From assembly GCA_905160935.1 (NCBI GenBank), contig CAJHZI010000589.1, positions 372,001 through 436,000 of the forward strand: 64,000 nucleotides of DNA. The letters run 5' to 3'. This document shows positions 33,874-45,370 of the stretch, one piece after another. The DNA comes from Enchytraeus crypticus (Eukaryota > Annelida > Clitellata > Enchytraeida > Enchytraeidae). Numbering within the stretch: the stretch's first letter is position 1; each line of letters begins with the position of its first letter. The notes under the pieces were generated by a model that was given only the letters and a program-made list of their open reading frames with translations, was not told where the DNA came from and did not search any database. The position numbers were made by a program, and so were the translations under genes.

Positions 33874-33945
<72 letters not shown>
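33727..33945. repeat. (AAT)n arrays around repeat E
   Basis: AAT runs at 33727-33750 and 33863-33945 bracket the short E copy at 33775-33862. Confidence 0.95.
33775..33862 (-). repeat. Interspersed repeat E, short copy
   Basis: The minus strand reads TACCCCGGGTGTAAAGAACC, CGAGGTTTTATAAAAAACGA and GCAATACATGG, then GAATCGCCGCACGGCT, as at 10567-10690. Confidence 0.6.
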
Positions 33946-34257
33946 CATGAATTTTGTTACATTCATATTCTCTACGAATGCAATAGAAAGACACATGTAA
34001 TAGTTTGATATATTTTAATGCTGGTCATGCATTATTTGACGTTTACCACCATTATAAGTAGAACTTCGGATCTTACCACGCGGCTTACTTCTGCGTTTCG
34101 TGACAACTTTGAAATCTGATTTCATTTCCATTTACTCAAGAATCGTCTACTGGCTTGTCTAATTACTAACTCGTCGAATTCTCCTCTAGCAAGTATTTGC
34201 TTATCGATTTGTCTTCATCCACTGTTCCACCACAGCTCTCATTACCTCTCTGTCCTC
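33946..34257. other. No supported gene
   Basis: Unremarkable AT-rich sequence. Confidence 0.4.
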
Positions 34258-34415
34258 CGTCTGTCTGTCTGTCTCCTGTTTTCCTCTTCTTTGGTCTCTC
34301 TTCTATAACTCTCCTTCTCTCGTTAGTTATTGTGGTTCTCACGGTCTCTCTTCCTTCTTTCTTTCTCTTTCACTTTCGTCCCTATCTCTCTATCTCTCTC
34401 TCTCTCTCTCTCTGC
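34258..34415. repeat. TC-rich repeats
   Basis: CTGTCTGTCTGTC, then pyrimidine-rich sequence ending in (TC)n. The overlapping leucine/serine-rich open frames are a by-product of this composition. Confidence 0.85.
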
Positions 34416-34774
34416 TCTCTCTGGTAATATTCCCCTTATTCAAGGTTTTGTTTTCATAATTTCTTTTAATACTCTCTATAGTATCATGAAAACAACACAA
34501 ATTAGAATACGACTATCATCCATAATATCATTTAAGTACTACGAATGCTAGGTCAAGACGACTTCCATTAATTAAACTGTGCAAATCAACAATCGTAAAA
34601 TCCAGTCTAAATATCGTCACCCAGAAATATAAATGCAATGCCAGTAGGCCTACATGTAAAATGTCCATTAAGAGCTAAATGGGCAGGCATAGAGATTAAA
34701 AAACCGCAGATTTTTAAATTTAGGAAATACGCTGTCTATCTTCAATTATCACCACATCTATCTCCATCTATCTA
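34416..34774. other. No supported gene
   Basis: AT-rich; nothing recognised. Confidence 0.4.
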
Positions 34775-34780
34775 ATAATA

Positions 34781-34818
<38 letters not shown>

Positions 34819-34935
34819 TTAACGTCTGTTTCATCATACAAGGACTATGTCAGAGAAGTCCCCCCCATCACATTTCGCCATAAATTGATTCACACCAAAC
34901 TATCTGAAAAAACATGTACTGAAGAGAAAGAAAAA
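34775..34935 (-). mobile_element. Family D SINE with (ATT)n tail
   Basis: The minus strand reads CATGTTTTTTCAGATAGTTT, GTGTGAATCAATTTATGGCG, then TCTGACATAGTCCTTGTATG, ATGAAACAGACGTTAAATTA and the microsatellite (34775-34818). The copy at 63320-63460 has the same order, with identical CTATCTGAAAAAACA on the plus strand. Confidence 0.75.
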
Positions 34936-35267
34936 GTTCCTAAAACGGTGCCGGTCCGGAGATAAAAACAATCAGGCAAGATGAAAAAGTCTATGGTGGT
35001 ATCTAATCAGCTCTTTCAATTGTATCTATCATTTGGCCTCTCTGATTAGTTTCGTTTGCCTCGTTTAGTTTTAATTACGTCTTAAAATTAATTTTTAAAC
35101 GTTACAATAATGTTATGTTTGCTGTAGATACATGTACGTGTCCAAGATATTTTAATAATAAGACTATTCTACCAATATGCTACAAAATCTCAGATACAAA
35201 TTTAACATAGAGATTTACATATATATAACTAAATGTACAGGAATAAATATCTCTACATCAAAATGTA
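34936..35267. other. No supported gene
   Basis: AT-rich; nothing recognised. Confidence 0.4.
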
Positions 35268-35395
35268 AGCCGAGCCGATGGCCTTGCTGGCATGCTGTTC
35301 GATAGAGAATCAGTAGGTTCATGGTTCCAATCCAATGTTCTCCCACAGATATGCTCGATACCAGGAACCTCGAACTGACTTCAGCCTTTACATCA
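35268..35395 (+). mobile_element. SINE A2 copy
   Basis: AAGCCGAGCCGATGGCCTTG, then CTGGCATGCTGTTCGATAGA (box A region), box B-like GGTTCCAATCC, then ATGCTCGATACCAGGAACCT and GAACTGAC. The CACTA array starts exactly at its 3' end, where other copies carry a microsatellite tail. Confidence 0.65.
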
Positions 35396-36010
35396 TTACA
35401 CTACACTACACTACACTACACTAAACTAAACTAAACTACACTACACTCCACTACACTGCACTACACTAAACTACACTACACTACACTACACTACACTACA
35501 CTGCACTACACTACATTACACTACACTACACTACACTAAACTAAACTACACTACACTACACTACACTACACTACACTGCACTACACCACACTACACTACA
35601 CTACACTAAACTACACTACACTACACTGCACTACACTACACTACACTACACTACACTACACTACACTACACTACACTACACTACACTACACTACACTACA
35701 CTACACTACACTACACTACACTACACTAAACTAAACTACACTACACTACACTACACTACACTGCACTACACTACACTACACTACACTACACTAAACTACA
35801 CTATACTACACTGCACTACAGTACAATACACTACACTACACTACACTACACTACACTACACTACACTACACTACACTACACTACACTACACTACACTAAA
35901 CTACACTACACTACACTACACTACACTACACTACACTACACTACACTACACTACACCACACCACACCACTGCACTGCACTGCACTGCACTGCAGTACAGT
36001 ACAGTACAGT
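35396..36010. repeat. (CACTA)n array, ~600 bp
   Basis: About 120 copies of ACTAC/CACTA. Recurrent variant blocks (ACTAAACTAAACTAC; ACTGCACTAC) are repeated at intervals, and the right edge degenerates into CACCA, CACTG and CAGTA forms. Confidence 0.98.
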
Positions 36011-36039
36011 ACATCGCATTACATTACATCATCGAAATC

Positions 36040-36180
36040 GACAATGGCTGGAACCAGTGGCGACGCCGGTAAGACAATCGAGACCGCGGATCAGTATGTG
36101 CGGGTTTCAAATCCTAGGCACACTCGTCACTGACTTCGCTTGCGAGTGCAGAAACTGACTTTAACAGCAGCTTTTTTAGC
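36040..36180 (+). mobile_element. SINE A copy
   Basis: GGCTGGAACCAGTGGCGACG, CCGGTAAGACAATCGAGACC, box B GGTTTCAAATCC (one extra T), then CTCGTCACTGACTTCGCTTG, CGAGTGCAGAAACTGACTTT and an AGCTTTTTTAGCTTTTT tail. The same tail words follow the copy at 2049. Confidence 0.75.
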
Positions 36181-36185
36181 TTTTT

Positions 36186-36345
36186 CTATCTTATCTTATA
36201 TTATATTTTATTGTATTATATTGTATTTTATTTTATTTTATTATATTACATTACAATATATGATATTATATTACATGTATATTATATTAACATTATATAC
36301 ATGATATTATATTACATGTATATTATATTAACATTATATTATTCG
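36186..36345. repeat. (TATTA)-type AT repeats with local duplication
   Basis: TTATATTATATTTTATTGTA-type repeats; a ~45-bp unit with ATGATATTATATTACATGTA is present twice (about 36258 and 36300). Confidence 0.85.
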
Positions 36346-36953
36346 TGCAATACTCACATTATCATCGAGCCCCGAATGTTACGTCACTCACGGCGAAAAA
36401 TCATGCATCGTGTTCTAACAGCGAGCCCCTAACATGATAACCGGTGTGTACATGCACTGGAAGCTCGAATAAATGGATGCGTTTTTAGATGTAGAACGCA
36501 TATGTATATAAAATACGCATCAAACAATGCACGCATAGGTAATAAATCTGCCTAAATTATATTACATGTACTACGAATGACGAATTGAATTTGAGAAGGA
36601 GGCATGAGAAGTAAAATAAAATTCTCTAATAAAATTCTCTAGGACAGTGCAAGAGGACTTGACGTAATGTAGTGGTTCAATTTATCGTCACTGGACCTCG
36701 CGGTTCGAGTGTTCCGTCGTGTAATTATCAGCGGCTTCATCTTGAGCTGCTGCATCATCACGACAGCCTCTGCTTAGCCTTCCATACAGTAGGTTTAAAG
36801 ATTAATGCTAAAGATGACTTGTATGAGGAATAGATTATATTTATAGTTTGTGCCACTCAGTGTCCTTTAGCATATATAATTATCAGCCGATTTCTCATAA
36901 ATGATCTACATATACAGTAACATGTGTTTTAAGAAAGACGGAGAGATACTAAT
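36346..36953. other. No gene; tRNA-like remnant near 36670-36760
   Basis: TAATGTAGTGGTTCAATTTA followed by CCTCGCGGTTCGAGTGTTCC resembles a D-arm and T-arm (box B GGTTCGAGTGT) at tRNA spacing. No complete cloverleaf is evident, so this is more likely a SINE remnant than a tRNA gene. The rest is unassigned. Confidence 0.35.
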
Positions 36954-36981
36954 GAATAACTATACAATTGTATAGTTATTC
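36954..36981. repeat. Perfect 28-bp palindrome
   Basis: GAATAACTATACAA joined directly to its reverse complement with no spacer. Confidence 0.95.
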
Positions 36982-37314
36982 TTAGTTACTGTATTGTGAC
37001 GAAGGATCAAATTACAATCAAAATAAAATCAGCAGGCCTGGCGACACATGGTCTGATGACTGAGCAAGAAGTGTGAATTGGTGACTTATTCTTGAGAGAA
37101 AATCTGGATGTAGAAATTTTCAGCTGGCGAGAACTGTAAATTAATAAGCATTTATACTCTTGTAATTATTTGGATTTGAAGTTTTGGCGAAATGGTCAAC
37201 TTGGTAACAGTAGTAAGAAGCTAATTTAAAGGCAAGGTGACAGACGGTTAGATTGTTCAGAAGGAAGGCTTACCATAGTATAAAAAATTAAAGTTTATTT
37301 CATAAAGCCAAGTT
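36982..37314. other. No supported gene
   Basis: AT-rich; nothing recognised. Confidence 0.4.
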
Positions 37315-37442
37315 TTAAAGACAAGTTTAACGTCAGTTTCCTGCTCGATGGCTTGTCAGTGACTAGGAGGGAACAAAATTTTAACGATGAACCTACTGCA
37401 CTGTCGAACAATATGCCAACCAGCCACCGGCTCAGCCTAACT
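37315..37442 (-). mobile_element. SINE A2 copy with core
   Basis: The minus strand reads GGCTGAGCCGGTGGCTGGTT, GGCATATTGTTCGACAGTGC, a decayed T-arm, then CTAGTCACTGACAAGCCATC and GAGCAGGAAACTGACGTTAA. This copy shows the A2 head joined to the family A core. Confidence 0.75.
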
Positions 37443-37633
37443 TTTAGAAAGTTTCAACTTCATCCCATGATTCATAGTGAATATTGAAAAACCTAAAATT
37501 ACATGTATAACTTTCTACATTCCAGATGGATATTGCATTCATAGTCACATTCGACTGAGTTTTATCTATAATTTAAATTCAGAAGCCTACTTTAAACAGT
37601 TACGAAACACATTAAGCCATTTATATTACACCA

Positions 37634-37702
37634 AAAATTTCATTATCCGACTATAATTTGCCAGAAATCCACCAGATTATAGTCGGATAATGATGAAATT
37701 TT
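37634..37702. repeat. Hairpin: 16 + 8 bp stem
   Basis: ATTATCCGACTATAAT (37642-37657) pairs perfectly with 37676-37691. After a 3-nt bulge, AAAATTTC (37634-37641) pairs with 37695-37702. Part of the right arm recurs in diverged form near 38110-38145. Confidence 0.85.
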
Positions 37703-39780
37703 AGGTACAATTTTTATTTGCATCAACATATCCAAACAACTGGTCGAAAATTATTATTTAAAATTGGTATTTGTTTCTATCTGCTATTATTCATGGTCGT
37801 TGAAATGTCTGATTTAAAGTGAAAAAGGCACGAAATGTCTACCAAACTCAGTTTGAATTTAAGTAATTTGGTCAGTTCGAAAGATATTTTGTTGTGATTG
37901 CACCAGTCAGTTTGTAGCTTGATAATGTTTAATTTATGGGCAACCAAATTGATACACAAATTCCATCTACTCTTAATTTTATTGGCATTGAAAATTTGAA
38001 ATATTGCATTTATAAAAAAAAAAAAAAAAAGAAACTTTCTACTAGTTCCACTTTAAATGAGAGAATTTGGTTAGTAGTGCTGATATTTAGATGAAATTGC
38101 ACAATAGTGTAGTCAGATAATGATGCATTTAGATACAATTTAAATTTTATCCCTTATCTTTTTACCGTATGCTCCTTAATTTGAAATATCGAGAATACTT
38201 AGGCTGAGGTCAATGTAGAACTTTCAATATCACCATACAAACACTATGAAGGAATTGTATAGAAGCCTATACTATAAATCTTCAGACATACTGTAGATTT
38301 ATGGCAAAAAATGAAATTTGTTTATTTATCTAGCATTGAGTATCGATGGTAAAGCCTTTAAGAGGCTGTGCAATTATCAAAAAGACACACAGATGACATT
38401 TTATCAGGACGCAAGGGTATTTGAAATTGATTAATAATGAAAAGTAGTGATATGATTTTTATATTAAGTCTTGAATTCAAAATGACATAAGGTTTGGGAC
38501 GAAGTTAAAGAGCATTTTTTATAATAAACATAATTTTGTTTTAAAAGTTATGCTGAGGGTTCCTAATTTGAAGATATTCGGTTCCTGAGAGATAGACGAA
38601 AGGTCGATCATTAAAGAAAAGAATAAATTTGACCGAACAAAAATGAAGATGACTTAGTTGTTTAGATTTTGCATTGAATGAAGCATGATTGAACACAGAA
38701 CTATAAAAATAAATATACCATATTTAACTATAGCATGGAATTGAAATTTCTACAAACACCATGAAAGCGTTGTACATGTATAGAATCCTTTAGGATGGTA
38801 ACTAAGACTGCTAGAGATAGAGCAAGAGCTTGGAGCCTCGAGCAAGTTTATATCTTTGTGGTCCTCACCGTTGACATCTTGAGATCAATTTTGAGAATAT
38901 TTAACTGTCTGAGCGATAAGATGAGACAAAAGGAAAATATTCAGAGAACTCAAAATAGGATTTTAGGCCTATACGAATGAGAAACTATAATCACTAGTTT
39001 CGAAACATACACAGATGGATCATTGTGTGCCAGTTATACAGTGGCCTTTTTAGATATACTATTAAATTTATGGTAAAAATTTGCCATTGAGAGTATAATG
39101 AAAATCACTCATTTACATTATTGCTATATTTGTTACCGGTAGAAAATTGCATTGTGTGAACCTCTCGAACATCATTGACTGAACGAAAATGTAATGATGT
39201 AAGATGAACATTACACCCCGAAAGGAAATACATGTGTTTACATGTATTTCTGTACTCAAACCCTAGGAATGTTGTTTACTTATTGCCAGTGCTCAATGGT
39301 CGCTCAGCCATATGAGATTGGCCGTTGCACAGACTGTTGTTCAGAGTCTTCGCTTAAAATATAAAATTTATTGAAAATGAGAAGGAACAGGCGGCGACGA
39401 TAAAATAGTCGAGTTCCGGAGAGTTTCCTGAAAACTGTCAACAGCAAGTTATTGCTTACAGCTTCAGTTTATATCTCTAAAGTCAGATAATATAAAATGT
39501 TTGACACTACCTATCAAAAGAAACGATACAGTACAAAGAATCAAAGTAGAGTTGGGCTGATTGCCTTGCACTCAAATAAAAGAAATCATATGCAATTGTC
39601 AATTAAATTTGCTCGATTGAAAACAATCAAACTTGAAAAGTTTTAAGTGAAGCTAAAAAACAAAAACAATGAGCTATCTGAGCCGATTACATATACATGT
39701 AACTACTACTAATCTGATGTATCCAAACGTCCTGATTCATAGAATAATCGAGTCATTTTAAACAGTCAATGAAGCGCCAA
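37703..39780. other. No supported gene
   Basis: AT-rich. Holds a 17-nt poly-A (38014-38030) and a diverged local duplicate of 37680-37715 at about 38105. Open frames of 60-61 codons are not convincing. Confidence 0.4.
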
Positions 39781-40580
39781 GGCCGGATTGGACAGGGCCC
39801 GGGGTCCAGCTTTTTCGAGAGAAGAAATTAGGGAGGCTGGTGGCTCGGGCGTATTACATACGGTCGATTTTAAAGGATTGATCACAAAATTAGAGTATTT
39901 ATTGAGCTGCCTTTAAACTAAGTTAACAGCTGACTATCATCAAGTGACTAATAATAACCGCTTGCAAACTTCAGAGAGGGATCAGGAATCGTTGTTGGGA
40001 GAGGGGCTGTCGAAAAGTTTTCTGAAACAGTTATGCACGAAGGAAGTTGGGGATAGTGTTGAATTTGATGAAGAGAACAGTGAGAGAAAGTTTATTGAAA
40101 ATCTAAATCAAGAGCAAACCTGGGGATCTTAATAAGGGGCCTAGTAGTGGGTGTGGGGACCAGAATCTGAAGCACTATTTTCCCAGAATCTGAAGCACTA
40201 TTTTAAATAATGTCTTCAAATTGATAGCGTTTGATAGCATACTGAACTGGAAAAGCAATACTGTACTATAGTTACAGAACACTGTTTCGATAAACAAATT
40301 ATACAATAATTTGTTTTACAAAATTGTAGGCATATGTATGTCATTTCCTGAAATTTTCCAAGATCCCAAGGTCAATTAAAACTCCACACAGAGGGGTTGA
40401 ACTATCGTACAGGCTACACTGTATATTGTATAGCGTCCCAACTTGGGTTTCTACTAAGTCGATCAATATAGATGGGCGTGAGGTTGAAGCACTACTATAA
40501 TCAGTGAAGGGTGATGGGGATAAATAATGAGACCCCTTTGGGAAGGGAAGGTTAATTTTGGCTGGCCCCCCTTAAATAAG
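39781..40580. other. Unassigned; acidic 62-codon open frame
   Basis: A plus-strand frame (39944-40132) reads SLLGEGLSKSFLKQL and VEFDEENSERKFIENLNQ before a stop, preceded by an AAACTTCAG acceptor-like site. It could be a terminal exon, but no family is recognised. A 22-bp unit containing AGAATCTGAAGCACTATTTT is duplicated at 40163-40204. GGCCGGATTGGACAGGGCCC near 39782 is faintly hAT-terminus-like. Confidence 0.3.
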
Positions 40581-41710
40581 GGCCTGTGAATCGCAAAGAG
40601 GCTACCTTATATTCATATTTACTCTCATATTTGCATTCTCATATTTTACATACTCTCATTCATACTCCCATATTTACCTTGTCTTATAAAAGAACCTTAG
40701 TGGAAAACCCGAAGATGTTGTCAGCACAGACCAAGACCAGTAAAGAGCCGATAACCAGAAGATCCATTAGTTTTCTTATTTTGAGATATTTGGCAGATAT
40801 CTCACTGAAAACTGCAGGTATTGAGAACCGACTATGAAGACTTTGGGAAGTTAGGAGGAAAACATAATTTCTTCGTGAATATAGTTTTAAAGCATAAATT
40901 CCGGTATGAGTAATACTAAGTTTTTATCGATCATTGATTTTACTTTTTAATAGCTAGATATTAGCGTTATGATAATCTAAAATATTATTAGATAAATTAA
41001 GTTATCAGAATATCGAATTTAAATCGTGCATCATCATAACTATGATAAACTACAATAAATTTAACAGCATTGACTATATAAATAGGCCTACATATAAAGA
41101 GCAGAATCTAACATGTAGTACTGTATGAGAAACACTTTGAGAATTCATGTAATTTAGAACCTCCTGTGTCCCCTTTACTTATTCTTTAAACTCTGTTTAA
41201 CATTAGCTTTACTTGTCTACAGAGGTGGACTGTTGCAGATGTCTTGCTTTAATGAAATTCACTGCTAAAATGAAACTGTCCATGTCTCTAACGCAGCTCT
41301 GCAGCTGAAAGCCAGACGCTTACTTCTGCGCAAGGATTTCATTTTCTATTTTTGTACTAAATCGTCGTCACTAGAATGATGAACAGAATGTTATTCAGAC
41401 GGTATTCAAGATAATAAATTTCCAAAAGATAAAGAGTAAACACTAATTTGAATGGGCAATCACGAATAACTTTTTAGAAATTATTTATACACTGTGTTTC
41501 AAAACAATTATTCTTGTTAAAAGGGAGAACCCACAAGAGCATTAATTGTATTAACAGCACTATTGATCCAAGAAATTCAAATGATGTTCCAGTCGCAAGT
41601 TACATTTGTAGGTAAACCACTCTTACTAATCTAGTATAATTGAATCATGCCAGTTTCACGTGAGTTAAATGCTGGTGTGCCTTGGTGTACCATGTTATAC
41701 TTTGGAGTCT
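40581..41710. other. No supported gene
   Basis: AT-rich with short CTCATA-type repeats near 40620-40670. An 83-codon frame (40586-40837) is unrecognised. Confidence 0.4.
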
Positions 41711-42045
41711 CTGGAGTACCCCGCTGTACCATGGCTTACCCCTGTATACCCCTGTGTACCCTGTGTACCATGTGTACCCTGTGTACCCTGGGAACCATGT
41801 GTACCATGTGTATCCCTGTGTACCCTGTGTACCATGTGTACCATGTGTACCCTGCGTACCCTGTGTACCATGTGTACCCTGCGTATCATGTGTATCCTGT
41901 GTACTCTGTGTACCCTGTGTACCCCTGTTTACCCTGTGTACCATGTGTACCCTGTATACCCTGTATACCCTGTGTACCCTGTGTGCCCTGTGTACCCTGT
42001 ATACCCTTGTGTTTACCCTGAGTACCCTGGTGCACTCTGGTCTAC
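41711..42045. repeat. 9-bp minisatellite CTGTGTACC
   Basis: About 35 copies of CTGTGTACC or the variant ATGTGTACC, with a few extra C residues. The period is a multiple of three, so frames on both strands stay open (VPC, CTL/CTM, VYP, GTQ repeats). These are artefacts of the repeat, with no flanking exon signals. Confidence 0.95.
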
Positions 42046-42644
42046 CTTAGTGTAACTTCGGGGATCTTAGTGCTTTAACGGAGGATCAATGAAACCTGCT
42101 GCGGACAATATACAATGAACCGTTGCCTCAGCAAATCTTTACTGTCAATATGCAACAGATGTTGTTTGAATCAGAGAGAAACTAATTAATTTTATGGCAG
42201 GTAATGGTAGCTGAGCCTTCGGAGAACTTTCAGGCCTGGATCTTACTTTTTAAAAAATAAAATAACTTCTATGCGCTGGTACTACAAATCCTGAGAACGA
42301 AAGAGGTTGAGTCAGCAAAGACTAGGAGAAGAGAATGCTAGTTCAAGTAAAGAAATACCAGCAAGGCTCTTCTGGAGCTGAGATACTGAAGGAGCTAGTC
42401 AGTGGTACTTCTAGGGATATCTAGAACTTAACTAAACCATACGAAATGAAAATAGAAAGTAAGAGAACTCACAAACTGATTCGCACGGGTTTCTTAGCTT
42501 ACATTTAGCTCAAATGTCTGCATTTTAAGCTACATGTACATAAAAAATAATATACGCAGCCTGGGTCCCGAAAGAAATTTTCCATTTTAATGGCACAATA
42601 AAAAAAAAGATATTTATTTAATATCGACCCTTAATATCCTCTCT
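42046..42644. other. No supported gene
   Basis: Nothing recognised. Confidence 0.4.
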
Positions 42645-43012
42645 GCAGTGCACTGCTAAGTGGCAGGTTAAAGGTACATATTCATACTCAAAGTCTGTTT
42701 TCCCGCTCCATAAGAGCACTCCTTAGATCAACAAGTTAATCCCTTCATATAGTCTATGCCTTATCCATACCTTATATGGCCAATAGCTTGGGAAAAGTAT
42801 GGCTTCGAAATTGGTTTCCCGTTACCTTCCTCAGTTAGATGGATTAATTACCGTTTAATCCTGGGGGAATATTTAATGGTGAGGTGGGTCCTCTGTAGCC
42901 ATCCTCAGCTCCTACCTTAGTCGCCTATTACGTACACGCAGCAGATTGTTTGCGGTTGCCCCATTCTGCAGTGGTCCAACCACACCCGAGCACAACAAGG
43001 GGTGATATTTAA
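42645..43012 (-). mobile_element. SINE C, nearly full copy
   Basis: Aligns end to end with 20866-21240, including CGAGCACAACAAGGGG-type 5' end (plus-strand view), CAACAAGTTAATCCCTTCA and the CTGCTAAGTGGCAGG 3' hairpin variant. The GAAGAAG tail of the other copy is replaced by AGAGGATATT. Confidence 0.8.
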
Positions 43013-43549
43013 CATTATTTTCGCTTAAATGGCTTAATTCAGTTGATGCTGAATTTTATATTAATTTTTAATTTCCATTTAATTTAATATTACAAAAAAT
43101 TTTGCGCTGTTAATGGATTAGCACTTTCCAATAAATCACTTTGATGGTAGGTGGTCGGCTCGATAGAACAACTCTTCACTCTCTGACGACCCAGGTTGTA
43201 TAAAATTAAAAATAAAACTTTAACAAATAAAATTTATTTTGAAACAATGATATTATGTCATTATTAAATTTATAAAAACTTTAATAAGAATGTTCTAATA
43301 TGTCATAATATAATAATGGTTTACCAATCTTTGTCTTTCTCTCTCTTTCATTCTCTCTCTCACATTTTTTCAACCATAAATAGCCGATGGGTTAATTATG
43401 CAGAGACAAAGATATATAGAACTACATAGGTAGACATTTCGTTTGAACCGCCATCATTCACTATTGGTGCTTGAAATTAGTTTTATATTGTACTTAGGCC
43501 AAATGTTTATGTAGTTATATAATAACACCTATTTGATCTTCCTCTTCAT
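43013..43549. other. No supported gene
   Basis: AT-rich; a short TC-run near 43335-43365. Confidence 0.4.
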
Positions 43550-43905
43550 TTTTCTGCGTGACGTCACTTTGTGGACACCAGAGCAGCCTCTTTTACCTTC
43601 TGTCTCCACTGATACCGGTCCTGGGCAAGATCATAGACATCACTCTGTGCTAGGTTATGTTTAGTATCTATTTGTTCTATATCTTTATTATATTGTTAAA
43701 TTAAAGTATATTTATTTCCCATACCTAGTTTCATTTTATTATTTGTTATTCTATAATTTAGAGCTTTTCTTACTGGAGTATTTTCATCCAATCTTATCAT
43801 ATGTACTATCGAACTGAGTCTTTTGAATTTTATTAATTCACTCCATGGTTTTTCTTGTGTTCTGTCATATAGGTCCGTATCGTATAGGTCGTATTTGATC
43901 TGCAT
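43550..43905 (-). mobile_element. LINE K polyprotein C-terminus
   Basis: The minus strand encodes KFKRLSSIVHMIRLDENTPV and, after a frame break, LAQSDVYDLAQDRYQWRQKV followed by a stop. The 'hMiRldE..p..' and 'DLAQDR..WR' strings are the usual C-terminal end of many invertebrate non-LTR polyproteins, as in LINEs G and H. This sequence belongs to neither of those. Confidence 0.6.
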
Positions 43906-43911
43906 AGAGAT

Positions 43912-43948
<37 letters not shown>

Positions 43949-43949
43949 A
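43906..43949. repeat. (GA)n microsatellite
   Basis: GA run, adjacent to the 5' boundary of LINE K. Confidence 0.95.
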
Positions 43950-44694
43950 AACGATGTTTAATTTCACATTTTCAAACGATCAACAACACACATACAATCC
44001 GCTACAAGTAAATACAAAATGAATATAACCATTGAAAGCAAATCATGCAATAGAGATACCAAACCATTAGACTCTATTGGTCTTTCGAAATAAATTCCAT
44101 TCACCTGAAAAACATTATCGAACCGGTTGAAATAGCATTACGGCATATTTATAAACCCGTATGGGCCCAGCTGTAGCCAATTGAGTAGGCAATCGTAGTT
44201 CACTTTTTGAATTAATTATTTAGAATTACTTCAGATGGGCAATGATTTTTTAGATAATTTATTTGTATAACTTAAAAGCAAAAGAGAGATTATCTTACCT
44301 TTGGAAGAGTTATTTTCGAATTCAGTAATCCAATTGAATAATATAAACCGCAGAATTACTTAGAATTTACAATCGACCCGTTTAACATAAGAATTAATGT
44401 GCTCATTTACTCGAAATTTGATATGTAAAAGGATATCATGAAAATATTCTGAAATGCATTTATGAGTGGGCATATAGTTGTCTACAGAGTACTTATTTAC
44501 AAAAATTATTATTTAACCTATTACTTTTATTGTTACATATTGATTGTAACTGTAAAATATAAGAACAATGTTGGAATCCTTCAATTGCTTCTTCACGGTT
44601 ATATTGTAAATGACCGGATAGTAATGATGAGGGTGTTTTAACTACATGCCGAATAGCAGTGTTTTTTGATAGACAAACATACTGTATATTATAG
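43950..44694. other. No supported gene
   Basis: AT-rich. A 107-codon minus-strand open frame (44816-44493) runs in from the LINE H fragment and shows no domain. Confidence 0.4.
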
Positions 44695-44900
44695 AAATAT
44701 GAAAATGTTATCTCTCTGAGTGTATATCCCTGTGACAGGTCCATGGTATATGGTTCTATCAGGTAGGGCCTACTGCTCTCCTCAAATTTTTCTTCAATGC
44801 TAATGAAAATCATCAAAATCTTTTAGCTTCCCAAATACCGGTCTTCCCTTAGCTAGCTTACTCTCGCTTTTTCGATTTTTCGAAGTCCACACCCCTTTTA
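44695..44900 (-). mobile_element. LINE H 3' end, diverged
   Basis: The minus strand ends ATACCATGGACCTGTCACAG, then ATATACACTCAGAGAGATAA, with weak similarity to LINE H upstream. Confidence 0.45.
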
Positions 44901-44929
44901 ACAAACCTTGCTTTCTTAAAACAGACATT

Positions 44930-45370
44930 CTTAGACATATTCGGTCAGAAATTATCTAAGTGTATGGTGCACAGTGCTGAGTACTAAAAAGCGAACAGAA
45001 GCAGAGATTGCATGTGGCAAAGATGACAATGTTGCGTCTACCGTGTGGTAAAACTAGGAACTAGGAAAGATGGAATTAAAAATTAATATGAGAATGAATT
45101 TGAGTGTTGAGAGGAAAGGGAGAGGTTGGCTCAGTCGAGATTGAGCTGGTGTTGTCCCATAGTGAGAAAGACTGAGGAGGATGTAGTTAAGAGAGCTTGG
45201 AAGGAGATGGAGGTTGGATTAGGGACCACAACTGACGTGGGATGCGTTGATTAAGAGAGATATAACAATAGGGGATTGCTGGATGATATGAGACAGAGAG
45301 GAGTGGATAAGTTCTATTAGTATCCCGATTCTAGTTAAACTGGGATTCAAGAGAATATGATAATGATGAC
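44930..45370 (+). mobile_element. LINE N 3' end
   Basis: A decayed coding tail includes AGGATGTAGTTAAGAGAGCT and TGGAAGGAGATGGAGGTTGG (reads VVKRAWKEMEVG). Next come CTGACGTGGGATGCG and ATAGGGGATTGCTGGATGAT (reads GDCWM). It ends ATTCTAGTTAAACTGGGATT and GAT repeats. The last ~105 bp is the same as the 3' end of SINE B, which suggests LINE N supplies the machinery for B. Confidence 0.6.

Noticed and set aside
35396..36010. CRISPR array or telomere
   Set aside because: A pure pentanucleotide repeat without spacers, in a eukaryotic context; CACTA is not a known animal telomere repeat.
35390..36010. CACTA/EnSpm DNA transposon
   Set aside because: The name matches only the repeated word; there are no terminal inverted repeats, 3-bp TSD or transposase.
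41645..42055. Cysteine/proline-rich or GTQ-repeat proteins
   Set aside because: Open frames are forced by a 9-bp repeat period; several frames on both strands are equally open and no splice or start context supports any.
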